From Brevibacillus migulae (GTDB lineage Bacteria > Bacillota > Bacilli > Brevibacillales > Brevibacillaceae), in assembly GCF_004521915.1 (NCBI RefSeq), contig NZ_SDKD01000015.1, forward strand, positions 45,132 to 109,131: a stretch of DNA of 64,000 nucleotides. The letters are read 5' to 3'. Shown here piece by piece: positions 52,852-61,097 of the stretch. The translations under genes and the position numbers were made by a program. How positions within the stretch are numbered: the stretch's first letter is position 1; the number at the start of each line of letters is the position of its first letter. The notes under the pieces are model-generated. The model worked only from the letters and a program-made list of their open reading frames with translations, was not told the origin of the DNA and searched no databases.

Positions 52852-53521
52852 AGACGAAACGACCATCGCTCAACTGGAACGGGATTATTTTGAGCTAAAC
52901 GGTTTCACCGTAGATATTTGCGGCACAGGAAATGAGGGGTTACACCTCTCCCTGCATGGCGATTACAGTCTCATCATCATTGACTTGCAGCTTCCTGGCA
53001 TGGATGGCTTTGAATTATGCCGACGCATTCGGGAGGCAAAGGAAGTTCCGATCTTAATTGTCTCTGCCAAAAAAGAAGAAATCGATAAGATCCGCGTATT
53101 TAATCTCGGTGCGGATGACTATATTACAAAGCCGTTTAGCCCGAGCGAATTAGTGGCGAGAGCAAAAGCTCATTTGACCAGATATGAACGCCTGCTGGGA
53201 AAACAAGACCTTGTTCAAAAAGATGAGATCCATATACGCGGGATTGTCATCGACAAAGCGTCCCGCAGAGTATATGTGCGTAATCATGAGGTCATGTTTA
53301 CGACTAGGGAATTCAGTCTGCTTGAGTTTTTGGCCAGCAATCCCAACCGGGTGTTTAGCAAGGAAGACTTGTTTGAACGGATCTGGGGCATGGACTCGAG
53401 CGGCGATATCGCAACCGTGACGGTGCACATACGCAAGCTGCGTGAAAAGATTGAAGTCGATCCGTCGAACCCCCAGTATATCGAAACGGTATGGGGGGCC
53501 GGCTATCGTTTTACCGTGTAA
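52829..53521 (+). CDS. OmpR/PhoB-family response regulator
   Basis: The 230-residue regulator has a receiver domain (acidic pair near 8-9, Asp52 in IIIDLQLPGMDG, Lys near 101 in ITKPFSPSE) and a winged-helix output domain (HIRKLREKIEVDPSNPQYIE near 198-217). I use ATG 52829 (MTRILIIEDE); ATG 52820 is the alternative and lies closer to AAGGAGG. Three tandem repeats downstream, before the SLH gene, are plausible binding sites. Confidence 0.92.
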   Translation: MTRILIIEDETTIAQLERDYFELNGFTVDICGTGNEGLHLSLHGDYSLIIIDLQLPGMDGFELCRRIREAKEVPILIVSAKKEEIDKIRVFNLGADDYITKPFSPSELVARAKAHLTRYERLLGKQDLVQKDEIHIRGIVIDKASRRVYVRNHEVMFTTREFSLLEFLASNPNRVFSKEDLFERIWGMDSSGDIATVTVHIRKLREKIEVDPSNPQYIETVWGAGYRFTV

Positions 53522-53542
53522 TCATGCAAGCATGCTTTGGTG

Positions 53543-53571
53543 TTTAGAATGATTTAAGAACTTGTTTAGAA
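53543..53571 (+). promoter_or_regulatory. three direct repeats at 11-bp spacing before the SLH gene
   Basis: TTTAGAA (53543), TTAAGAA (53554) and TTTAGAA (53565) start exactly 11 bases apart. Tandem repeats at this period are the usual binding pattern of OmpR/PhoB-type regulators, one of which is encoded just upstream. Confidence 0.55.
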
Positions 53572-53659
53572 TTTATTAATAACCAGTTTCTTTGCAGTTT
53601 AACTCTCTCCTCTACCATACAGGTATGAGCAACAACAACTGTTACGAGGAGGAATCACT

Positions 53660-55141
53660 TTGAACACGCATTCAAAAAAAGCAGCCGCTTTGGTGGTCGC
53701 AACGTTACTAGGGACTCAAGCCCTTTCATTCCCGGCTTTGCATGTGCAAGCAGCTACAACTGCTTCTGTAACCGCACAAGAGATTCAAGAAGCGATCGGA
53801 GTCCTTTCGCGCCTCGGCGTTTTGGAAGGCTACAAGAACCAATCGATGGGCGTTCATAATCAAATCAACCGTGCTGAATTGGCAAAAATGGTGGCAAAAA
53901 CATTTCACTTGGAAAATCAAGCCACATCACGCATCAGCTTCACGGATGTGGCTCCAAACGCCTGGTACTACAAATACGCATCCGACTTAGTCGGGCTTGG
54001 TATCATGCAAGCGGATAACGGCCAATTCAATCCACACGCAACCGTGACAAATGCCGAACTCGTGCAAATCGTATCGAAAGCTCTGAAACGCGATGTAAAA
54101 ACGGTAAATTACTGGATGGAGCGATTCACGTCCAAGCAAGCACCCACTCGCGGAGAGGTCGCCTATCTGCTGAATACCGCGCAAAAAGCGATCCCATCCG
54201 AAAAGGCAAACGTAATCGACATCAAAGCATTGAATGCCATCACCCTGATCGTCACCTTTGATGCACCGCTGACATCCGCGAATGAAGCATTCGCCAAAGC
54301 GAAAGAAGACTTCGCATTCACCGAAGGATTGACCTTGACCAATATGCCGCGCTTGAAAACCGGCTCCATCGCAACGTATATCGTGCCGACATCGGAGCAA
54401 AAAGCGGGCACATCATACAGCCTGACGTATAAAGGCAAACATGCCGGCACATTTGTCGGCAATGCGACAAAGCTCTCCATGACCCAGCCAAGCCAAGTCA
54501 CAAATGATACGTTTGAAATCGCTTCTCTGAAATCGGAGGGAGTCGTCGACTATGGCTATATCATCTCTGCTTACAGCGCAGGTCGCGGTGACAATGCATT
54601 CGTACTGGATAACAACAACCAGACGGACGGAAAAACGTATCAAGTCATTTCTTCCATGCAGGGCAGACAGGTGACGATCACACCAGAAGGCGGGCAACCG
54701 ATCATAGCCAAATATGTTCCTTTTACGCAATCGACGGACGGCAAACAAGAACCGAAATTCCGACTGCCTGACGGACAAACCTTGACACCTGGGGTAACCT
54801 ACACCGTATCATCCGATTGGGCGCAAATGGCCACCCCTACATTCGTCGCGAAAAATATCGCGCCGCTGGAGCTTGCTGCGGCAGGCGCCATCAATGAAAC
54901 GTCCATTTCCGTCACCTTGGCTTCCGATCCTGGCGATGAATTGTTTTCCGGCCGCAGCGTAGAGTTGACCGCTGAAAACGGCGAGAAGTTGACTGCCACC
55001 TATAAATACTCCAGTCGCAAAGGCGCGGTAGGCATATTCGATATCCAGCAAAATGGTACGCTTACCAAAGGGACGACGTATTCGGTCCGTCCGGTAGGAG
55101 ACTGGGCAGGCGATTCAGTAGTTCAATTGACCGTAAAATAA
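53660..55141 (+). CDS. SLH-domain surface protein
   Basis: The 493-residue protein starts at TTG behind GAGGAGG and has a signal peptide cleaved near HVQAA (about 32). Residues 40-175 contain two recognisable SLH motifs (SRLGVLEGYKN with INRAELAKMVAKTF; FTDVAPNAWYYKYASDLVGL with VTNAELVQIVSKAL) and a degenerate third, which bind pyruvylated wall polymer. The remainder (180-493) is repetitive beta-rich domain of unknown function. It is probably controlled by the preceding two-component system. Confidence 0.88.
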   Translation: MNTHSKKAAALVVATLLGTQALSFPALHVQAATTASVTAQEIQEAIGVLSRLGVLEGYKNQSMGVHNQINRAELAKMVAKTFHLENQATSRISFTDVAPNAWYYKYASDLVGLGIMQADNGQFNPHATVTNAELVQIVSKALKRDVKTVNYWMERFTSKQAPTRGEVAYLLNTAQKAIPSEKANVIDIKALNAITLIVTFDAPLTSANEAFAKAKEDFAFTEGLTLTNMPRLKTGSIATYIVPTSEQKAGTSYSLTYKGKHAGTFVGNATKLSMTQPSQVTNDTFEIASLKSEGVVDYGYIISAYSAGRGDNAFVLDNNNQTDGKTYQVISSMQGRQVTITPEGGQPIIAKYVPFTQSTDGKQEPKFRLPDGQTLTPGVTYTVSSDWAQMATPTFVAKNIAPLELAAAGAINETSISVTLASDPGDELFSGRSVELTAENGEKLTATYKYSSRKGAVGIFDIQQNGTLTKGTTYSVRPVGDWAGDSVVQLTVK

Positions 55142-55173
55142 TACTCTTTTGCTGGAACAAAATGAACGTAAAA

Positions 55174-55208
55174 AAAACAACCCGGGCTTCTTCCGGGTTG
55201 TTTCTGTA
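55174..55208. terminator. bidirectional terminator after the SLH gene
   Basis: AACAACCCGG (55177-55186) pairs with CCGGGTTGTT (55193-55202), with A- and T-runs on the two sides. Confidence 0.85.
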
Positions 55209-55484
55209 TTATACCGTAGGTGTCTCTTCTGGAATAAGAATCTCAAATACATCACCGTGCTGCAGGATGGTAATCCCTCTTTTGCGAATGGACATCACTG
55301 CTACTTCCGGTCTTGCTTTCATGCGCTCTACGTAGTCGGAAGGCACATCCCCCGCATCACTGATGGTGACACCCTCGATCTCTTTCTCTTCATACTCGGA
55401 CAAAGGCTGGTTCAGTACGTCCTCATAGATGCCGGAAAAGGTTTCATAGCTCTTGGTGTAGACAGTTATACATTTCATGGACAC
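55209..55484 (-). CDS. hypothetical protein, 91 aa
   Basis: The acidic protein begins MSMKCITVYTKSYETFSGIY and has alternating strands and helices suggestive of a small alpha/beta domain. No signal, membrane helix or known motif is seen. GTG 55484 follows AGGAGGG with nine-base spacing. It is downstream of the DEAD-box helicase gene in the same direction, 53 bp away, so it may be co-transcribed with it. Confidence 0.7.
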   Translation of the reverse strand: MSMKCITVYTKSYETFSGIYEDVLNQPLSEYEEKEIEGVTISDAGDVPSDYVERMKARPEVAVMSIRKRGITILQHGDVFEILIPEETPTV

Positions 55485-55537
55485 GTTAATAAACCCTCCT
55501 TGATTATAGGGTTACCAATTCCATACAGGCTCATGTA

Positions 55538-57004
55538 CTACTTTTTGCCTCTGTTTGGAGCTGGCTTCCCTTTTCCGCCTGCTTGTTTTGCCGCGGCTGG
55601 TCTGGAACCGGCAGTCGCGCCGTTTTTCTTCGCTGCTTTACGGGCCGCAATCGCCTCGTCGCGCTTCCGTCTTTGCTCATACGCGGATTGCCACTCTTGC
55701 ATATCCTGCTGCAGCTTTTTCTTATAGCCAGGCTTTACTTTTGTCTGTTTTTTCAATGCGGAAGCCAAAGGCGCTTCCTTTTTCTTCTTTTCTGTAGCTG
55801 CCTGTTTCGCCTTTTCTTCACGCAGGGCAGCAAAATGGACTTCACGTTCCTTTGCCCGTTCCTTGCGACCTGCGTCCAAATGTCTTCCTGCTGTAAGCAG
55901 CTTCTCTTCCAATTGTGCTTTTGTTGCTTTTTCAATGCGTTGCATGATGGATTTCTGGCGCGGTGAAACGAGGGAGATCGACGTTCCCTTATGTCCTGCC
56001 CGCCCAGTCCGGCCTACACGGTGGATGTAGCTTTCCACATCATTGGGCAAATCATAGTTGAATACGTGGGAAACCCCTTCGACATCCAACCCGCGCGCTG
56101 CGATATCTGTCGCAACAAGAATCTGGAATTTGATATCCCGGAATTGCTTCATCAGCTGCTCGCGTTTGTTTTGGGAAAGATCCCCGTAAAGCGCTCTTGC
56201 TTCATATCCTTCTTCCTGCAGCTTTGCTGTGAGCACCTGCACACGCTGCTGTGTATTGGCAAATATGATCGCCAAAAACGGCTTGGTGGTTTCCAGCAAG
56301 TCCATCAACGCATCCATCTTGTCGCTCTGATTCACCACGTAATACAATTGCTCGATGTTTTCCGTGGTCTTTTGCTTGTTTTCAATCTTGATATGAGGCG
56401 GCTGTTTCATAAATTGCTGAGACAGCTTTTTCACTTGATCCGGCATCGTTGCTGAAAAAAGCAGAACCTGACGATTGCTTGGCGTGGATACGATGATTTT
56501 CTCCATATCCTCCAAAAATCCCATTTCCAGCATCTTGTCGGCTTCATCCAGCACAAGCGTGGAAATCCGGCCAAAATGCAAGGAACCGCGCTGTAAATGA
56601 TCCAGCACCCGTCCAGGCGTACCTACGACAATGTGGACCTTTTGCTTCAGCTTGTTAAGCTGCTTCTCGATATCGGCACCCCCGTGCAAGGAGAGTACAT
56701 TGACATCCAGATGCTTCCCCAGCTTCTCGATCTCCGCCGCAATTTGAATGGACAATTCCCGCGTCGGCGTCATGATCAAGGCCTGGATATCCTTCTTGTC
56801 TGTCTGCAGCTTTTGCAGGATCGGAAGCACGAAGGCCGCTGTTTTCCCCGTACCTGTCTGCGCTTGTCCAATGACATCCTTGCCTTCCAGGATCAGCGGG
56901 ATGGCTTCCGCTTGAATCGGAGTCGGATCTTTATAATAAAGGTCTTTAATCCCCTGCATGATTTCAGCTCGCAAACCGAATGCTTCAAACGATAGTTGAC
57001 TCAA
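55538..57004 (-). CDS. cshA: DEAD-box RNA helicase (CshA-like)
   Basis: The 488-residue helicase has all family motifs: TPIQAEAIPL (Q motif), AQTGTGKTAAF (I), PTRELSIQ (Ia), TPGRVLDHL (Ib), VLDEADKML (II), SAT (III), IIFANTQ (IV), VATDIAARGLD (V) and HRVGRTGRAG (VI). A basic lysine- and alanine-rich tail of about 110 residues replaces the RRM of DbpA-type enzymes. It unwinds RNA in ribosome assembly or mRNA decay. TTG 57004 after AAGGAAG is preferred over the GTG at 57028. Confidence 0.9.
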   Translation of the reverse strand: MSQLSFEAFGLRAEIMQGIKDLYYKDPTPIQAEAIPLILEGKDVIGQAQTGTGKTAAFVLPILQKLQTDKKDIQALIMTPTRELSIQIAAEIEKLGKHLDVNVLSLHGGADIEKQLNKLKQKVHIVVGTPGRVLDHLQRGSLHFGRISTLVLDEADKMLEMGFLEDMEKIIVSTPSNRQVLLFSATMPDQVKKLSQQFMKQPPHIKIENKQKTTENIEQLYYVVNQSDKMDALMDLLETTKPFLAIIFANTQQRVQVLTAKLQEEGYEARALYGDLSQNKREQLMKQFRDIKFQILVATDIAARGLDVEGVSHVFNYDLPNDVESYIHRVGRTGRAGHKGTSISLVSPRQKSIMQRIEKATKAQLEEKLLTAGRHLDAGRKERAKEREVHFAALREEKAKQAATEKKKKEAPLASALKKQTKVKPGYKKKLQQDMQEWQSAYEQRRKRDEAIAARKAAKKNGATAGSRPAAAKQAGGKGKPAPNRGKK

Positions 57005-57102
57005 ACTTCTCACTTCCTTCCTGAACACGTCTCTCTATAGTAAGATAGTATTTCCAAAAACACAACGGGCGACCCGGCTTTCACCAGGGCACCCGTTCCC
57101 CA

Positions 57103-58545
57103 CTATTTCGCCAATTCGTAGATGGCTTGGGCGTAAATCGCCGTTGCCTTGAGCAAATCTTTGATCAAAATATATTCGTCTCGTTGATGCGCGCAGTCCG
57201 GTCGGCCCGGAAAGAGCGGACCAAAAGCAACACCGACATCCAGAGCACGGCCATAGGATGCACCGCCAATCGCCATGATGCCCGCTTCCTCTCCGGTCTG
57301 CTCCGTATAGACTCGCTGCAAGGTGGTTACGAGCGGATGCTTGGGATCGACTCGATGAGGGACCTGAACCTCCTCGATTTCCAACGCAAATGCGGCTTCC
57401 TCCAGGCGTTTCAACACAATGGGCTGCCACTCTTCAAACGTAGTCGAGTGCGGATAACGGATGTTGATGTCGAAAGCGATGTCTCCTTCCGCTTCGTAGG
57501 AGATCACTCCGGTATTGAGCGTCAACGGCCCCATCTCTTGATCGTCCTGCGCGATTCCGAGCGCTTCTCCATAATGCTGCTCGTGGAGATACGTATCGGT
57601 AAACGAGGCGAATTGCTCAGCCCGCTCATCCAGGGACAATTCTTTCAGGAAATGAACCAGCTCCGTGCCTGCATTTACTCCTTTGGCAGGGTCCATACCG
57701 TGCACGGATACGCCTTCCATGGATAATGTGACGCGGCTGCCTTCTACGGCTGCATTTCCGGTCTTGCCCTGTTGCTGCAGATAATCACGGTAGATTGCGA
57801 CCAGTTGCTCTGCTGTTTTTCCGACAGGCTCAAGGACTGCTTGGGCCCGATCTGGCACCATGTTCATCCGCAGGCCCGCTTTCAGCTCGATCAGCCGCGC
57901 ATCGATCTGTTGCTTGTGCGCAAGCCCTTGCTTGGCAAAGGCTTCCTTCGTTTGCCGCCAGACGAGATGTGTCAGCCCTTTCTCCGCATAGATCAGCGGG
58001 AAGTCAGCATCCGGGGTAAAGCCCATCGTCGGCATTTCTTCCCGTTCAAAATAATATTTCATGCAGCGCCAAAGCGTTTCCTCATCCGTTCCGAAAATCA
58101 GGCGCACTCTTTTGCTGAGCGGCAGACCCAATTCCTTCACAATCTTGGCCGCAAAAATGGCCGCCATTCCAGGCCCCTTGTCATCGATCGCCCCCCGCGC
58201 CACGATTCGATCCCCGACAATTTCTGCTGCATAAGGAGGTGTCGACCAGCCATCCCCCTCCGGAACGACATCCACGTGGCTCAATACGCCGATCAGCTCT
58301 TTGCCCGTTCCAAATTCGGCATGACCCGCGTATCCATCCACATCCTTGATCTCCATGCCGGCGTCTCTGCACACCCCGAGCGCAAACTGCAGGGCGTTAT
58401 TGACGTCTTCCCCAAAAGGAGCCCCTTCACGTGCCGTGGAAAAGTCCATCACACTTTTGATGCGCAGGAATTGCTGCGTAGTCGCGATCAGCTCCTCCTT
58501 GCGTTTTTCCACCTCTGCGCGCCAGTCGATCGTCATCTCACTCAT
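57103..58545 (-). CDS. pepV: PepV-type dipeptidase (M20)
   Basis: The 480-residue zinc peptidase matches PepV/Sapep: metal and catalytic motifs HVDVVPEGDGW (near 88-98), GAIDDKGPGMAAI (near 117-129) and GTDEETLW (near 152-159), with GGASYGRALDVGVAFGPLFPG near 420-440. It removes N-terminal residues from dipeptides, including those with D-residues. ATG 58545 lies one base after the relQ stop, with GGATGGAG upstream, so the two genes are coupled. Confidence 0.92.
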   Translation of the reverse strand: MSEMTIDWRAEVEKRKEELIATTQQFLRIKSVMDFSTAREGAPFGEDVNNALQFALGVCRDAGMEIKDVDGYAGHAEFGTGKELIGVLSHVDVVPEGDGWSTPPYAAEIVGDRIVARGAIDDKGPGMAAIFAAKIVKELGLPLSKRVRLIFGTDEETLWRCMKYYFEREEMPTMGFTPDADFPLIYAEKGLTHLVWRQTKEAFAKQGLAHKQQIDARLIELKAGLRMNMVPDRAQAVLEPVGKTAEQLVAIYRDYLQQQGKTGNAAVEGSRVTLSMEGVSVHGMDPAKGVNAGTELVHFLKELSLDERAEQFASFTDTYLHEQHYGEALGIAQDDQEMGPLTLNTGVISYEAEGDIAFDINIRYPHSTTFEEWQPIVLKRLEEAAFALEIEEVQVPHRVDPKHPLVTTLQRVYTEQTGEEAGIMAIGGASYGRALDVGVAFGPLFPGRPDCAHQRDEYILIKDLLKATAIYAQAIYELAK

Positions 58546-58546
58546 C

Positions 58547-59269
58547 TTACTCCATCCCTTCTGTCTCTTTGCTGCCTTCGATTGCCTCGTTCTCGCTCTG
58601 CTCATCATCATCCAGATCAAGCTCGACCATCGACAAAAGCGATTCCATCGGCAGCTCTTTTTTACTCTTGAAGGCCCTTTGCGCTTCCTTGATTTCCTCA
58701 CGTATGTTGTTCATTTCGCTGTCCAGCTTGGAGGAGGCCTTTGCCGCCTCGATCAATCTTTGGCGAATATTCGACGGGATGATTCCTTCATACTTATAGT
58801 TAAGCGAATGCTCGATGGTTGCCCAAAAATTCATGCCGAGCGTCCGAATTTGAATCTCGACCGGAATCGTCACCTGTCCGCGTGAAGTCATCATCGGATA
58901 TTTTACCGCCAAGTGATAGCCGCGATAGCCGCTTTCCTTTGGCTTTGTCACATAATCCTTCTCCAAAAATATCGTCATGTCGCTGCGCTGGCGGATCATT
59001 TCCACGACCGCAGGGATATCGTCAATAAATTGGCAAATAACCCGGATGCCTGCGATGTCCCGAATTTCCCAGGCAATTTGCTCATTGATCGGAAATTGCA
59101 AGCGGTTCGCTTTCGCATAGATGCTGGCGACCGTTTTGACGCGTCCCATGACAAATTCGATGGGGGCGTGCTCCTTTCGTTTCCGCATCTCATTTCGTAA
59201 ATTTTTCAGCTTTACCTTGATTTCTTCCACCGCTTGTTCAAACGGCAGCAAATATAGATCCCAGTCCAT
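58547..59269 (-). CDS. relQ: small alarmone synthetase RelQ
   Basis: RelQ (240 aa) makes (p)ppGpp from ATP and GDP or GTP without a hydrolase domain. Diagnostic segments are PIEFVMGRVKTVASI (37-51), DIAGIRVICQFIDDIP, KESGYRGYHLAVKYP and EIQIRTLGMNFWATIEHSLNYKY, all closely similar to B. subtilis YjbM as I recall it. An acidic tail of about 30 residues follows. The nearest GGAGGG is 14 bases from the ATG, so the initiation signal is weak. Coupling to pepV may link alarmone synthesis and peptide recycling; this is inference. Confidence 0.93.
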   Translation of the reverse strand: MDWDLYLLPFEQAVEEIKVKLKNLRNEMRKRKEHAPIEFVMGRVKTVASIYAKANRLQFPINEQIAWEIRDIAGIRVICQFIDDIPAVVEMIRQRSDMTIFLEKDYVTKPKESGYRGYHLAVKYPMMTSRGQVTIPVEIQIRTLGMNFWATIEHSLNYKYEGIIPSNIRQRLIEAAKASSKLDSEMNNIREEIKEAQRAFKSKKELPMESLLSMVELDLDDDEQSENEAIEGSKETEGME

Positions 59270-59366
59270 CTTCTGTACGATGCGCTCCCTCCGCTAGAAT
59301 CCACTCGTCCTTATCATTCAACAATTTACTTAGAATATCCTGCCAATGTGATTTCCTATCGAGCAG

Positions 59367-59445
59367 AAAACTAAGCTGCGCCAAGTCTTTTGCATAGCCT
59401 TAGCTGCACGCATGTCGATGGGAAATTTAAAATTCCTGTTGACGA
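59367..59445 (-). repeat. interspersed element C, copy C2
   Basis: Like C1 it begins in a terminator T-tract (TTTTTTCGTC). The hairpin arms here are GTCAACAGGAATTT and AAATTTCCCATCGAC, then the shared AAAGACTTGGCG. CTAAG and CTTAG segments flank the last part. Confidence 0.7.
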
Positions 59446-59471
59446 AAAAAGACCGTGCTTGACGGTCTTTT
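59445..59471 (-). terminator. terminator of the MacAB-like operon
   Basis: AAGACCGT and ACGGTCTT form the stem, followed on the minus strand by TTTTTTCGTC. Confidence 0.8.
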
Positions 59472-59485
59472 CTCCTCACCCCATT

Positions 59486-61060
59486 CTATACGCCATTCAT
59501 CATCAATACTTCCTCACCGGGGGTCAGCCCTTTGCGGATCTCCACAAATTCTGCCCCTTCGACCCCCACTTCCACTTCTTTCGGGACCGGTTCTCCGTTC
59601 TTCGGATCCTTGACCATCACCGTGCCTTTCCCCGCTTCCATGATTTCCACAGCTGATACCGGCAATCGGGTCACGTTCTCGATTTTTTGGATATGGATAT
59701 CGCAATCTCCGGTCATACCGTGAGTCAGCTTTCCGTTGTTCTCTACGGCGATTTCCACTTCGAAGCTGACCTTCTTATCCGTTTTCGTTCCTTCATTGGG
59801 GATTTCTACAACTTTTCCCGTGAACGCCTGATCGCCGAATGCTGTGACATACACATCCGCAGTCTGGCCCGGTTTTATGTCAGGAATATCCAATTCATCG
59901 ACAGCAGCCACGAAGGAAAAGGAGGACGTATCCATCAGGATCATCGCGACTTTGCCGGGGTCGATCGTCTCCCCTTCCTTGATATCCAGCTTGGTTACCT
60001 CGCCGCTAATCGGGGCCGTCACTTGCTTTTTGGCAATATCTCTGCGTTTTTGCTCCAGGGAGAGCATGGATTCCTGCAAAGCCAGCTCCTTCTCGCGCAG
60101 CTCCAGATCATTCATGGATGTATCCATTTCCATCAGCAGCTGTCCTGCCTTGACGGTATCATCCACATCGACCGCCACTTTATTGACTTTCCCCGTCGTA
60201 TTTGCGCGGATCTCAATCTCGTCCGGCAGTTCGAAGGGGGTAGGCGTTGCGCTGGAATACAAGACGCCTTGGGGATCGATGTACTGGATGACTCCTTTTT
60301 CCCCTACATACAGCGCGCCTTGCTTTTTCACAAGCACCTCCACATTTTGCGGTGCATTGATTCTGACCGAGGTGGTTCGCTTATTCTCCTCTGTGGACGT
60401 TTCCGACGTTCCCTTGGTATCCTCTTGCTTCACCTTTCCGATCAGGTCCACCTCTGATACCGTTCCTTCCAGATAGGATAGGGAACTCGGCAGGAACACC
60501 TTGACCTTTTGGCCTACCGTAAAATGCTCTGCTTCAAAGGTAGAAAATCTCCCCGTTATCTTCAGGAATTCGGTGTTGACGATCGTGGCGACCACCGTCT
60601 CTTCGGACACTTGATCACCTTCTTTCACCAAGACCTCCTTCACTTTACCGGCCTTGTCTGACAGGATCGTCGGCTTTCGTTTCTTCAGTTCATCCAATTC
60701 CTTTTTTGTCCGCATGATGGTCAAGTCGAGCTTTTGCAATTCGAGCGCCGCATCACTGGTGTCCATGGTAAACAAGACGTCGCCTTTGCTGACACGTTGT
60801 CCATCTTCGACCAACAGCCGTTCCACTTTTCCAGAAAGCTCTGCCTTGATTTCTTCGCGGTCCTTGGCTTCGATCTCTCCGGTTGCGTAGATGGTTTTCT
60901 TCACTTCTCCCACATCGGCGGCAACCGTCGGGAAGGAGGGAGCTTCATTCATCGTTTCCTCAGCGGCCTTCTCCTCTGCGCCAAAATATTTCCAACCGCC
61001 GTATCCGCCGCCTGAGAGCAATGCGACAGCCAGCGAAATGATCAACCATTTTTTGTTCAT
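59486..61060 (-). CDS. efflux membrane-fusion protein (MacA/HlyD-like)
   Basis: The 524-residue protein has an N-terminal anchor (5-25), two lipoyl half-motifs (GEIEAKDREEIKAELSGKVE near 60-79 and AGKVKEVLVKEGDQVSEE near 136-153), coiled-coil hairpin, and beta-barrel domains; a second set of lipoyl-like segments (APISGEVTKLDIKEGETID near 340) makes it longer than usual. In Gram-positives such adaptors work with MacB-type ABC exporters across the wall. ATG 61060 follows AGAGAGG. It is the last gene of a three-gene operon. Confidence 0.88.
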   Translation of the reverse strand: MNKKWLIISLAVALLSGGGYGGWKYFGAEEKAAEETMNEAPSFPTVAADVGEVKKTIYATGEIEAKDREEIKAELSGKVERLLVEDGQRVSKGDVLFTMDTSDAALELQKLDLTIMRTKKELDELKKRKPTILSDKAGKVKEVLVKEGDQVSEETVVATIVNTEFLKITGRFSTFEAEHFTVGQKVKVFLPSSLSYLEGTVSEVDLIGKVKQEDTKGTSETSTEENKRTTSVRINAPQNVEVLVKKQGALYVGEKGVIQYIDPQGVLYSSATPTPFELPDEIEIRANTTGKVNKVAVDVDDTVKAGQLLMEMDTSMNDLELREKELALQESMLSLEQKRRDIAKKQVTAPISGEVTKLDIKEGETIDPGKVAMILMDTSSFSFVAAVDELDIPDIKPGQTADVYVTAFGDQAFTGKVVEIPNEGTKTDKKVSFEVEIAVENNGKLTHGMTGDCDIHIQKIENVTRLPVSAVEIMEAGKGTVMVKDPKNGEPVPKEVEVGVEGAEFVEIRKGLTPGEEVLMMNGV

Positions 61061-61097
61061 CCCCGTATCCTCTCTTTTCATCCTATCTTTCTATGCA

